Assembly: GCA_030374765.1 (NCBI GenBank)
Contig: JARGXX010000105.1
Span: 682,001 to 746,000, forward strand
DNA length: 64,000 nucleotides
DNA from: Agarophyton chilense
Taxonomy: Eukaryota; Rhodophyta; Florideophyceae; Gracilariales; Gracilariaceae
Reading direction: 5' to 3'
Part shown: one piece after another, positions 55,470-64,000 of the stretch
How the letters are laid out: the number at the start of each line of letters is the position of its first letter
How positions within the stretch are numbered: position 1 is the first letter of the stretch
Notes under the pieces: generated by a model
Told to the model about the DNA's origin: nothing
What the model saw: only the letters and a program-made list of their open reading frames with translations
The model's database searches: none
Translations under genes and position numbers: made by a program

Positions 55470-56218
55470 ATAGTACAAAAATTGCCAGACACTGGAACGA
55501 AGCCCGCTGGAGTAGATGTGAGCTCATTTTTTGCAGAAAGTATTGCCACTCATGCTGCAGTTCTGAAGTTAAACGAGAAAGTAAGAGTTGGTTGGAAGGA
55601 CCGTGTTCGAATTGTTACTGACTCCAGAAGTATGATGGAGAGTTTACATGCAGCGCCACGGAACTAGTCACACATACTACAAGAGATTTCACGTTTGATA
55701 TGCACAATTGGATCTTTTGTTCTGTTGATATTCTGAGGATACCGAGTCATTTTTGGATTCACCGAAATGATTTGTTTGATGGACTGGCACGGGCTTCACT
55801 AGATTCAACCGTGTAAAGTCACATTCAAGTTTCGATAGATTTCCTCGACATTTGTAGGCGATTGAAAGTATCAAGTGGTTCAAAGTCCTTACTGATATCG
55901 ATCCTTGACTAGTTAGAGAAATGTTTAACTCAATGTCATGCGGAAGTTGCTCTTTCACAACTTTGTGTTGGACACACGTTATCGCTACACCCATTTGGAT
56001 CACTTATAACTGGAAAGCGGTTGGTATGCAATTGTAAACCGAATGTCTTCAATATTGTAGACCACAATATGTTATGTTGTCCAAATTGGGCACTCTCGAG
56101 AAGGTTGTGTTTTCCTTCTCTTCGCGAACGTCAAGGTCTTGGTCTTGATGAAATTATCATCAAGTGGCCTGATAGATTGTTGGCCTTTTTAGTGAGAGAA
56201 CGTTTCTTCCAAAACTAA
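55470..56218 (+). pseudogene. LINE RNase H and C-terminal Cys/His region
   Basis: RNase H shows VDVSSFFAESIATHAAVLKL (Glu helix), VRIVTDSRSMMESLHAAP (Asp) and, after a frame break, RIPSHFWIHRNDLFDGLARA with the last His/Asp pair. The C-terminal part (about 55925-56218) has LCVGHTLSLHP, then VCNC...DHNMLCCPNWALSRR, the Cys/His motif found at the end of many LINE ORF2 proteins. It ends with TAA at 56216-56218. Confidence 0.75.
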
Positions 56219-57826
56219 CGTTCTTTGCTACGTATTAATAGAACGTAGCATGCCCTTAAAAGAGAGAGAGATATGTATACGCTTGGCAATTATTTGCTGC
56301 TGTTCGTTGAGGCAACGAAGCTTTAATGTTCTTTGTTGTTCGTGCCGGGCTTGAGATACTCTTTCACTCTTGTGAGCGATCGGCGCATCGGCCACCTCAG
56401 CGTATTCACGAGTTCCCGTATGTCACTCGGGCAGTGGGCGCATCGGACCGCCTCGCGAGATGCGTGATTTCTTTCCATCCACACAAGCAATTGGCGCACT
56501 AACGCCTTTCTCGACTCGGGGAGTCGCTAAAGTTGTCAAGGCGATTGGTTAGTTTGGCAAGCGCCATCGCGAACGTCGGTTGAACTCCGCGAAAATGCCC
56601 CGAACAAGCTGTCGAGAAGTAGCAGGTCATAATCCGATCACAAACAAATGATCCCACTATTGTTTCCTTTTAGCTTTCCTTCCATATGGATTTAAATTCT
56701 CTTGCGAGGGGCAACTTGCGGAGTTTTTCTCGAAGGGTTTTTTAACAATTATTGTACGTGGCTTCGGGGAACAGTGTGAGGCGACAGGTCGATCTTCGCG
56801 TTAGTCTCGTGAAAGATATGAGAATTGGAACAAAGCAAGTCGCCGTAATCTTGGTATGTGTTGAGCCATTTGTCGTGGCGTACCGCTTTGCCGATGAGCT
56901 GTGAAGGGGATGGCTGCTGATGTGCATGTGAAGAGGAACGACTGATACAAAGAACACAAACGCTGATTGACTGATAGAGAAAGCCCCGTGCGAATCGAAG
57001 GCACCCAATAGATCGTATAGTTTCACTGTCTATTGATATAGAACTCGGTCAGCGTACGACAACTGCGTATTTAGGAAGTAGCTACGCTATCGAAGAAGAT
57101 GGTCTGTAGCACACCTCACGCGGTTCAAAGAATAGACGTGCAAGTCTCATGAACAACAACAGACTACTACATCATCAGCCACTACTACATGACCAGCCAC
57201 TTGTATAGGAAATCCATCGCGAGCCTAACGGCGTCGAGACGCAAACTGGTATGACTTAAAACGTGGTCCCAACGCCACGACGCATTATGATGGTTCTTGA
57301 ATCGTTCACGTCGAATGTCTTTATTGCACGCTGAATATATAACTATTACGTGCAATCGTTTTGAGCTCATTTTACTACCGTTTAAACTTCTATCTGTAAC
57401 CTATTACGAGTCGAGATCATCACCCTGACACTGGATTTGCTACGGAGTGCACGTAACCAAATCCCTTATTGTTGTCGAGATTGGCGCACAATTCTTATGC
57501 TTTCAAGTCCATGCAACTGAATCAAGTCATTTCAGTGCTACCCACGGTATTCTACTGCTCCATACCGCTAGCACAACCAGGAATGAATCAACCAACCATC
57601 AAACGCCAGTCGAGAGAGAACATGAAATGATACTTAAAAGCCCATTCCGGCAGACTCTCTACCAATATTTAAAGAGCTCACAGCATCTCTGCCCCGACTT
57701 TTCCTCCCGAGCAACTTGTAGTCACCATTTCACACTAACTGAGAAACTGTCAAACCGCAACTTGTTTCAACTGTCTCGACACGCTTTCACGCTCAATCTC
57801 TTCTTTCTGTTCTGGAGAACAAGATA
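56219..57826. other. spacer: LINE 3' end and upstream region of the next gene
   Basis: No supported gene is present. Short frames on both strands (56742-57026 and 57185-57370 on -, 57447-57827 on +) have no domain. The last 60 bases before 57827 are pyrimidine-rich (TTCTTTCTGTTCTGG), which may be the transcription start area of the secreted-protein gene. Confidence 0.4.
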
Positions 57827-59179
57827 ATGTCTCTGAGAACCAGATCTGCCAAAACTATGTGGGGGACACGGCCTTTCTTTGCTTTTTGTGCTACATTCCT
57901 TTTCGGAATAGCACTCGGGTCACCGGTGTGCAACACTCAACTTCAGCTGTCTCTGTTTCTCAATGACTCTTATGTGGCAAATGCAGACCTCATTCGAAAA
58001 GGGGTTCCCTCTAAGGTTGTCAGCGCTTTCTACAACGACGCCTTGAAATACCTCGCAGGAGAGTGCTATTGTTCATCAACACTTCTCGACGATCCCTGCG
58101 TGAATACCAAGTTCAACACAAACGGGGAGGTGGCTGAGTTACGGAGCCTGGCTGACATGGATGAGGGTATCACTAATGATTCGAGGCTTTTCCGCTTGTA
58201 TGATTCGCAGAAGATTCTCTCCGCTTTGAGCAGCGATAAGGAAGGAAAGTTGAATTACGGATTGGAACTATTGAACAATCACATCAACAACTTAGATATA
58301 GTTAATTCGCCTGCTTTGCAGTCTATTCAGTTCCCTTCCGATGATTCCTTCTTCCAGGATGAAAGTTCTGCCCAGACGGCGGCTTGCGTATCGTTCAACT
58401 CTATCACATCGAACTACTCGTATCCTGCAGCGGCCGCGACTGCATATATCCTTGGTCTCATCCAGGAGGTGCGAATCCGTGGCGGCAACTTGGCGGTTGC
58501 CCATCAGTTCTTGCAAGATCACGTTTCATTTGTATACGCAGGGGTGCGCTGTAATAAACTTAGCGGGGATGACTTGCGTGTACCTATCAGATTCATGAAG
58601 GAGTTCGAGGCAAATGTATCTTATCTGAAAGTGAGCGACGTTGTTGGCATTGTGCGATATTCAAAGAATTCCTTTCCTTCTTTGGTTGCTCAATTGTCTT
58701 CGCTGATGTCTTACGGAGACAGTGGTACCGTTCTTCTTATGAATCAGGCAAACCTTTACCCGAACACGGGACCACTTGTGCTGAGGGAGTTCGTTGAGTC
58801 GATCCTGGTAGCCGACCAAGGTCTCCAAAAAGGCGCCCCTACGGCCAGTTTGTCACCCCCTGTTTTGTCCTTTCCATTGGTACCCGGCCCCGGTGGTGGT
58901 GGAAACACTGAAACCGAGACCAGTGAGGGAACTTGCCCATTAGGATGGATCTTCGTTTCCAGAACAGTGTCTGTAATGAGAGCAGACGAGGAATGCTGCT
59001 CGGACATGTGCGAGTTGTTGTCGCTCTGTTTAAGCGACCCCTTTCTCTGGGGCATAGAGCGGGAGAACTGCTGCCAAAGCTGTAATCTGTTTGTCTGCCA
59101 AGATCAAACTATCCTTCCCAGCGTTGTCCCATTATTGTCGGCTCCACCGATGCAGTATCCCACCCCGGTGGATCTGTGA
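57827..59179 (+). CDS. secreted Cys-rich protein of unknown function (paralog 2)
   Basis: This is an intact 450-residue intronless frame. A signal peptide is clear (FFAFCATFLFGIALG, cleavage near GS-PVC). The second Met (MWGTRP, 57857) may be the true start, because the first ten residues are basic and not needed. The three conserved blocks of the gene at 1311 recur: ANADLIRKGVPSKVV with ECYCSST...C, then YPAAAATAYILGLIQEV, then the Cys-rich end (CC-x3-CEL...DPF...CC-x2-C-x3-F-x-C). Sequons NDSY, NYSY and NVSY suggest glycosylation. A Pro/Gly linker (VPGPGGGG) precedes the C-terminal Cys block. I do not recognise the family. Confidence 0.82.
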   Translation: MSLRTRSAKTMWGTRPFFAFCATFLFGIALGSPVCNTQLQLSLFLNDSYVANADLIRKGVPSKVVSAFYNDALKYLAGECYCSSTLLDDPCVNTKFNTNGEVAELRSLADMDEGITNDSRLFRLYDSQKILSALSSDKEGKLNYGLELLNNHINNLDIVNSPALQSIQFPSDDSFFQDESSAQTAACVSFNSITSNYSYPAAAATAYILGLIQEVRIRGGNLAVAHQFLQDHVSFVYAGVRCNKLSGDDLRVPIRFMKEFEANVSYLKVSDVVGIVRYSKNSFPSLVAQLSSLMSYGDSGTVLLMNQANLYPNTGPLVLREFVESILVADQGLQKGAPTASLSPPVLSFPLVPGPGGGGNTETETSEGTCPLGWIFVSRTVSVMRADEECCSDMCELLSLCLSDPFLWGIERENCCQSCNLFVCQDQTILPSVVPLLSAPPMQYPTPVDL

Positions 59180-59494
59180 TGTGAGGCTTCCGTGATGACA
59201 ATTCGTATTACAATACACTTTAGGAACCTGTACTGTCCTACTGTATCTTCACTACAGATTTCCTCCACTAATACCTTTTTCACCCCTCCAAATACATTAA
59301 AAAATAAAGTTTCTTTTACAGTGAATTCTAACCAAGAAGAATCGGAAGAATCGCGTATAGAATTGCTACGGAGGATCGATTTGTTACCGCCTCTATTTCG
59401 AAGATCACAGATAGTTAACTGATCTGCGAAGGCTAACAACTACTAACCCTCATCCACTCCTGCCAAACAATACTGTTGACACTCCCTTCCTGGA
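59180..59494. other. intergenic spacer between secreted-protein gene and SF3A1
   Basis: A 315-bp spacer with no gene. The short AT-rich part near 59280-59310 (ACATTAAAAAATAAAG) contains AATAAA and could be the polyadenylation region of the upstream gene. Confidence 0.45.
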
Positions 59495-61447
59495 ATGGGT
59501 TTTCAGGAATTAGAAACTTCTTTGGAAGGGGTGGGTGTCATCATTCCACCCCCGGACGTTCGCAAGATCCTAGAAACAACAGCCGAGTTTGTTGCAAGAA
59601 AGGCAGCCTTCGAGAAATTGATTCTGCAGAAAAATGGGGAAGAGCCAAGGTTCGCATTCTTGCATGCATCTAATCCCTATCATGCGTACTATCGGACACG
59701 AATAGATAACTATCGCCTTCAGAAAGAATATGCATCCAAAGAAAAAGAGAAGGGACCACAACAAGAACAAAAGTCCACGTCTTCTGAACCCTCGAACCAG
59801 ACGTTGAAAGCTCCGGAAGAAGACACAAGAAAAGATGCATCCAAATCGATCATGAAAGGAACGGCTGTGGTTTCCTTCTTAAAGTCGGACAGAGCGAAGC
59901 GACGAGATGCGAGATTTGAACCACAAAAGCCACCTCCCGAAGACCTATTCAGCTTGGTGACGGTTAGTCCCGCCCCCCAGGCCCTCCCCCTCGATGTAAT
60001 GAAACTCACAGCGCAATATGTGGCACACGGTGACGGTCAGTTTCTCTCAATTATCTCTCGAAAGGAAGATCGCAACTCACTCTTTGATTTCCTAAAACCT
60101 ATGCATCCACATAATCTTGTATTCCAACGGCTTGTCGATGCCTACAAGGCAATCCTAGACACTGGCGAGCAGAAGATTCAAATTTTAGAGTCTTTGAAGA
60201 AGCAATCGGAGTCAAAGAATGAAATATTGGATAAAGTATGGTACATACATGACTGGGAATGTCGGAAAGCAGAACGTGAGCACGATGCAGCGCTTGATGA
60301 AAGCGAGAAGATGAAGGTAGCTCAGATTGATTGGTACGATTTTGCTGTTTTGGAAACTATCGAGTTTGGTCCAGAGGATGTTTACTTACCTGCGCCAGTT
60401 GCGGATACTCGTCAGCTGCCAAAAATACTTGCTGCTGCTCGAGAGGCCGAAAAAGAACGACTGAAGAATCAAAGAGACGTAGATATGGACATCGACGGTG
60501 TGGCAGGAACAGCAAAAAGAGTACCTGTGGAATCAGTGAACGTACTTAGTGACATTCCGGCGGATCGAATACGACGCAATGAATCGACAAGCAGGCGAGA
60601 TAAAACAAAGGCTGTCTCATTTGATGTTGACACTTCAAATGAGACAACCGTTGTTTTGCCGTCTGGTATTCGTGTGCCGCTATCTAAGGTACAGGAATCT
60701 ATGAGAGTGGAGTTGATCAACCCGTCATACAAGAACGAGAAGGCTAGAGCTGCAGAGAAGAACCGTCTAAGAAATCTTGCTGACGGCGACGAAGTGGCAA
60801 GAAACCTGGCTCGATTGGGACAAGCACGAGGTAAAGGGGGGGCTGTGTACAACCGTAGCGATTTGCAGGAAGCTCTTGCGGTGATGTTGGCATCACCGCA
60901 AGAGATTCCTGCAAATCGCAAGGCGCCATTAGTTGAAGCGGATGCCCTTGTAAAGATTGCGGAACCTTCAGGACCTAAACTACCAGAAACCAATATGAAT
61001 GATGGATCGAGACCGTCGAAACGGGCCAGAGTAGAAGCAGCTGTGGATGCGTTGTCGAGCGCGAAAAAGGCACCGGAAAATGAGGATACTGAGACAGAAA
61101 ACGTGACTCAAAATCAAACGGGGGGCTCAAGTTTGGTGAGTGCAGAAGAATGGTTGGCGAAACAAGGAAATACAGCACAAGTGCGTGTAAAATTACCAGT
61201 ACACAACAATATAGATTGGAAGCTTGAGGGACAGGAGATCGAAATGTCCGCTCCCCTGAAGAAGACCGTCGGAGACCTCAAGAGCGTATTGGCGAAAATG
61301 ACTAACCTTCCTGCCAACAAGCAAAAGCTGTCAATGACGGGCCTTGGGTTCTTGAAGGATGGGATGAAGTTAGCGTCGTACAATTTGGGAGACGGGGCTG
61401 TGATTAGCGTTGAGGTGAAGGAGCGTGGTGGTCGCAAGAAGCATTAG
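59495..61447 (+). CDS. SF3A1: splicing factor 3A subunit 1 (SF3A1/Prp21)
   Basis: An intact 650-residue frame without introns. The first SURP (SWAP) module is at residues ~13-70 (IIPPPDVRKILETTAEFVAR, then NPYHAYYRTRID). The second is at ~165-215 (MKLTAQYVAHGDGQFLSIIS, then PHNLVFQRLVDAY). A charged middle region with WYDFAVLETIEF matches the family's SF3A3/SF3A2-binding part. A ubiquitin-like domain is at ~565-645 and the protein ends ERGGRKKH, close to the RGGRKK tail of animal homologs. It is a core subunit of SF3a in the U2 snRNP, acting at branch-site recognition in the nucleus. The start Met is placed shortly before the first SURP, as in relatives. Length is somewhat below the animal protein. 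Confidence 0.93.
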   Translation: MGFQELETSLEGVGVIIPPPDVRKILETTAEFVARKAAFEKLILQKNGEEPRFAFLHASNPYHAYYRTRIDNYRLQKEYASKEKEKGPQQEQKSTSSEPSNQTLKAPEEDTRKDASKSIMKGTAVVSFLKSDRAKRRDARFEPQKPPPEDLFSLVTVSPAPQALPLDVMKLTAQYVAHGDGQFLSIISRKEDRNSLFDFLKPMHPHNLVFQRLVDAYKAILDTGEQKIQILESLKKQSESKNEILDKVWYIHDWECRKAEREHDAALDESEKMKVAQIDWYDFAVLETIEFGPEDVYLPAPVADTRQLPKILAAAREAEKERLKNQRDVDMDIDGVAGTAKRVPVESVNVLSDIPADRIRRNESTSRRDKTKAVSFDVDTSNETTVVLPSGIRVPLSKVQESMRVELINPSYKNEKARAAEKNRLRNLADGDEVARNLARLGQARGKGGAVYNRSDLQEALAVMLASPQEIPANRKAPLVEADALVKIAEPSGPKLPETNMNDGSRPSKRARVEAAVDALSSAKKAPENEDTETENVTQNQTGGSSLVSAEEWLAKQGNTAQVRVKLPVHNNIDWKLEGQEIEMSAPLKKTVGDLKSVLAKMTNLPANKQKLSMTGLGFLKDGMKLASYNLGDGAVISVEVKERGGRKKH

Positions 61448-62000
61448 GGGTTTGTGGGGGACCGACAAACATAACAAATGCCATGTGAAGCCCATTGTAC
61501 AGTCTCGAGCATCTCCACTGGTGCACATCAAGTGACCAAATGATCAAATAATTAGAAAGATGCTAATTTGCCGACTCCCACCAGCAAATATCAAATCATC
61601 AAAAAACCAAATTAGTTTGCCTTGAGGCAAAGTGCGGAGACAAATCTGGGAAATATGCCTCCGAGATTTGACTCTTTTCATCCACCAAATCATCCACGTG
61701 TGTTGCCTTCATTGGCTTGCCTGTGCGCACTGGTGTTTTGGCGCAAACTCCTTTCGCTCTTGACTACGGCGAGCATGCGGAGATGATTTCATGCACGTGA
61801 CTGCACCTCTGCTTGTGAAAAGCAGAGCCCACTTTGCCATCCATCTCTCAACAAAGCTCAGCATGGAAACAACTACAGTATAGACGAAGATTGATCTCTT
61901 GCACGTGCATGGATTCGTGGTTCAAAAAACTCCATTGCCGAGGCGGAGCAAAAAAATGAAACCGCGTCTGTATAAAATATTTGTAGGCGGTTGAAGCTCT
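61448..62000. other. spacer downstream of SF3A1, no gene
   Basis: No coding signal. Small hairpins are visible, such as TTTGCC-TTGA-GGCAAA near 61617 and CAAATCT...AGATTTG near 61643-61670. The boundary with the following DIRS-like element is not defined. Confidence 0.4.
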
Positions 62001-62200
62001 ATAAGGAGTAGCGAGTAGCATGCCTCCACTTGGTAGCCAACCGAGCGTCACTGGATTACTTCAGTGGGGAAGCAGCGCCGGCAGTGGTACACCCTCCCCC
62101 TTTCCTCTCTGGCATGTCTATTTCTCTTGCCGAGAAATTCTCCTCAGACTTCGAGGCGATGACGGGTTCTACACAGCACAACCAGAGTGCTTGAGCAGAT

Positions 62201-62857
62201 ATGGGCTACAACATCGACGAAGTGTCGGCGCCCGCCGAGAGCACGGGCACCGGTGAAGCGATGCGCGCGGCTCGGGCCGTTTCTAAGCCGCAGCGACGCG
62301 ATTACGCCGCCGTTGCAACAGAACTCAACGCTGCTGTCTTGGTTGTAGAAGAAAGCGTCTTCTATCGCGGAACGCACGTGCTGGTTACCCACCTTGGGTA
62401 ATTCAGGCCGCCGCAAGATGCTTTCTTGGCCGAACTCTGCTTTCGGGACCGACGATCGGCCAAGGAGAGGGAGTCTCTCAACGCCACAGTCGTTTGGACT
62501 GAGCTTAGTCTCACAGCCCTGTATGTAGCAAAGTCTCACAAGACTACGGTGGAGGATATGGGACGAAGACTAGCGCTTGCCGAAGACGCGATGAAGGCCA
62601 CACTAGAGGTTCTGTCCGTGCGCGCGCAATAGTTTTGCGATACCAACGAGCAAGGAGTGGAGGTGGCGAGGCAGATGTTCTTTTTGGTCGAGCAAGGACA
62701 TCTTGATGTCTTTTTTGACTCTTGTCGCTCCGCGCGAGCGGCTCTCACCTCCAAGATGGAGACTGAGGCTGCTAAGATGCTCGCGAAGGCGAAACTGGAG
62801 CGCGCGACGAGGATGCCGGGTTCGAGCGGCCCTTCTGGGGCTGCCGGTGAAGAGTGA
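62201..62857 (+). pseudogene. DIRS-like ORF1 (gag-like), two in-frame stops
   Basis: Segments 62201-62401, 62426-62632 and 62657-62857 are in one frame, separated by TAA (62399) and TAG (62630). The product is mostly helical, with VEDMGRRLALAEDAMKATLE and ALTSKMETEAAKMLAKAKLE forming likely coiled coils. It ends with an MPGSSGPSGAAGEE tail. No zinc knuckle is seen. The stop TGA overlaps the possible GTG/pol start. Confidence 0.55.
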
Positions 62858-64000
62858 CCGTCTTGCCTTTGGGCGGGGCGTCTGTTGCACAAGGGGCCGG
62901 GGTACCCGCATTGTGGCGCAAGACGGCCATGAGGGCGGATGCATGGCGTTCGGAACTCGGGGCCAGCGAGTACGTTGTGCGGGCGATCCGGTTCGGGATA
63001 ATGGATCGTCCCACAGTGCCGTTCGAGGACGGAATCGTGCTCAACAATATCCCCCAATCAGAAAAGGATTTGGCCTTTGGACGCAAGGACCTAAAGGAGG
63101 GGTGCGCAGCCGAGATCTACGAGGAGATGAGCTGGGAGTACGTGCAGAGGCAGAGAAGGGATGGGCAGATGGTTTCGTCGACTTTAACAGTGTGGCAAGG
63201 GGATGGGGACGAGAGGAAGGGGAGGTTCGTGGTGAATTTCGCGCGGCAAAGCAAGCACTGGGCGCGCGGAAGCGTCAAGATGGAGACAATGACGGCGTTT
63301 GCGCTGAAATTGCAGAAGAGGGACAAGCTTATGTCCTGGGACAAAAAGAGCGGGTACCGCCACTTTTATCTGCATCCAAGCGTGCGCGACTGGATCTTGT
63401 TCCATTAACATGGAAGGTACTACAAGTGTGGGGCCCTCTCTTTTGGCTGGGGCCGCTCTGTGCTGTGATTCACCAAGCTCCTCCGCCCCTTTGTGCAACA
63501 CCTCCACGAGCGCCTGGGCTATCGATGCCTACCGTACATCGACGACTTCCTGCTGGCGCCGTGCCCGAGAACGCGCCCGTCAACACCGCGCGACTGCGCA
63601 CGCGCACGGCGCCGGCTGGAGGGACTGTTCGGTAGGTTGGATCTGACGCGGCACGAGGCGAAGGGGTGCTGGGAGGGCTCTTGGCAGTTGGACCATCTTG
63701 GCTTCCATCTCGACACGGACGCCATGAAAGTGTACATCTCCGAGGCGAAGCGTGTCAAGATGCTCAAGCTCGCCCGAGAGTTTCTGCCCCTCGCGCAACG
63801 AAACCGCCGCTGGGTCTCTTTACAGAAACTCCGACACTTCTGCGGCGTCGCTGTCTCGCTCTCGCTGGATTTTCCGCTCACGCGCTTCTACACACGCTCG
63901 CTTTACTTCGACATGAGCCTGGCGGAGCGCGAGGATCGAGGGCAAAGTTGGCGAGCTGCCCCGCGGAGCGAGCTTGCGAGGTCCAGGCGCTGCCACGCCG
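62854..64000 (+). pseudogene. DIRS-like pol: reverse transcriptase, partial
   Basis: One frame runs from 62854 to the window edge with in-frame stops at 63406 (TAA) and about 63475 (TGA). RT blocks are: KGRFVVNFARQSKHW (template region), LMSWDKKSGYRHFYLHPSVR (first Asp block), YYKCGALSFGWGRSV, CLPYIDDFLLAP (intact catalytic YIDD box) and LDHLGFHLDTDAM. A connector with WVSLQKLRHFCGVAVSLSLD follows. The FGWGRS and HLGFxLDT forms are typical of DIRS/Ngaro RTs. The C-terminal part continues beyond 64000. Confidence 0.75.

Larger units (their letters stand above)
50080..56218 (+). mobile_element. LINE (I/R1/Jockey-type) with endonuclease, RT, RNase H; interrupted
   Basis: ORF2 domains occur in order on +: APE-type endonuclease (50101-50450, then 52647-52960), RT (about 53570-54600), RNase H (about 55480-55830) and a C-terminal Cys/His region (to 56218). 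RNase H after RT is a trait of I-superfamily LINEs. The endonuclease is split by a Tc1/mariner element and by a second ~496-bp insertion. The frame has stops and frameshifts. No poly-A tail or target duplication was found. Confidence 0.8.
62001..64000 (+). mobile_element. DIRS-like retroelement, 5' part, cut by the window edge
   Basis: ORF1 (62201-62857) is followed with a 4-base overlap by a pol frame (62854 to the edge) encoding a DIRS-type RT. Damage is limited to in-frame stops in both frames, so this copy is much younger or better kept than the DIRS-like relic at 26200-29964. RNase H and tyrosine recombinase should lie beyond the window. Confidence 0.65.

Noticed and set aside
58756-59055. 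minus-strand ORF in the second secreted-protein gene
   Set aside because: It lies wholly inside the intact 450-codon gene and has no independent support.
61617-61670. small hairpins downstream of SF3A1 as a terminator or ncRNA
   Set aside because: Stems are only 6-7 bp with no further supporting signal, and eukaryotic pol II genes do not use such terminators.

Overview
The window is eukaryotic nuclear DNA. It has four host genes with open, intronless reading frames and about 55 kb of decayed, nested transposable elements between them. Gypsy chromoviruses, DIRS-like tyrosine-recombinase retroelements, a LINE, and Harbinger, piggyBac, MULE, hAT and Tc1/mariner relics occur together, and even the splicing-factor gene lacks introns. 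This fits an intron-poor, TE-rich alga, most likely a florideophyte red alga. That assignment is an inference from gene structure and TE content, not from a database match.

Host genes. Positions 1-630 hold the 3' part of a Gfo/Idh/MocA (inositol 2-dehydrogenase-like) gene. Positions 1311-2573 and 57827-59179 hold two paralogous secreted Cys-rich proteins of unknown function, both on + and lying on either side of the TE block. Positions 59495-61447 hold the splicing factor SF3A1/Prp21.

TE block, left part. A hAT transposase 3' end (2607-3020, -) is followed by ~140-bp tandem repeats (3271-3926, resuming at 4541) split by a solo LTR (3927-4535). Next is a truncated Gypsy element (Gypsy-1, 5540-9096). 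A ~10.2-kb chromovirus (Gypsy-2, 9097-19326) follows, then a MULE-like relic on - that includes an Ulp1-like protease (19327-23809). After an unassigned stretch comes a DIRS-like relic on - (26200-29964), and then a piggyBac-like transposase relic (31470-33429).

TE block, right part. A Harbinger transposase (33852-34695 plus 45808-46297) is split by a full-length chromovirus (Gypsy-3, 34696-45807; LTRs 34696-35314 and 45191-45807; target duplication gcatg). Gypsy-3 itself carries an inverted solo LTR of its own family inside the integrase gene (40781-41447; target duplication gagag). A solo LTR (46323-46738) and a convergent Myb/SANT-like gene relic (46792-47690, -) complete the Harbinger neighbourhood. 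A LINE with endonuclease, RT and RNase H (about 50080-56218) is interrupted by a Tc1/mariner element (about 50454-52107), which itself holds a solo LTR (51436-51901), and by a ~496-bp element (52145-52640). A second DIRS-like element starts near 62000 and runs off the right edge.

Most notable. Both chromoviruses, from different LTR families, carry a long reading frame on the strand opposite to gag-pol, between the chromodomain and the 3' LTR (Gypsy-2 16309-18582; Gypsy-3 43386-45067). The Gypsy-2 copy stays in one minus-strand frame for about 750 codons, broken only by point stops. The two share an EDSFLxPL motif near the C-terminus. This looks like an extra antisense gene of unknown function.
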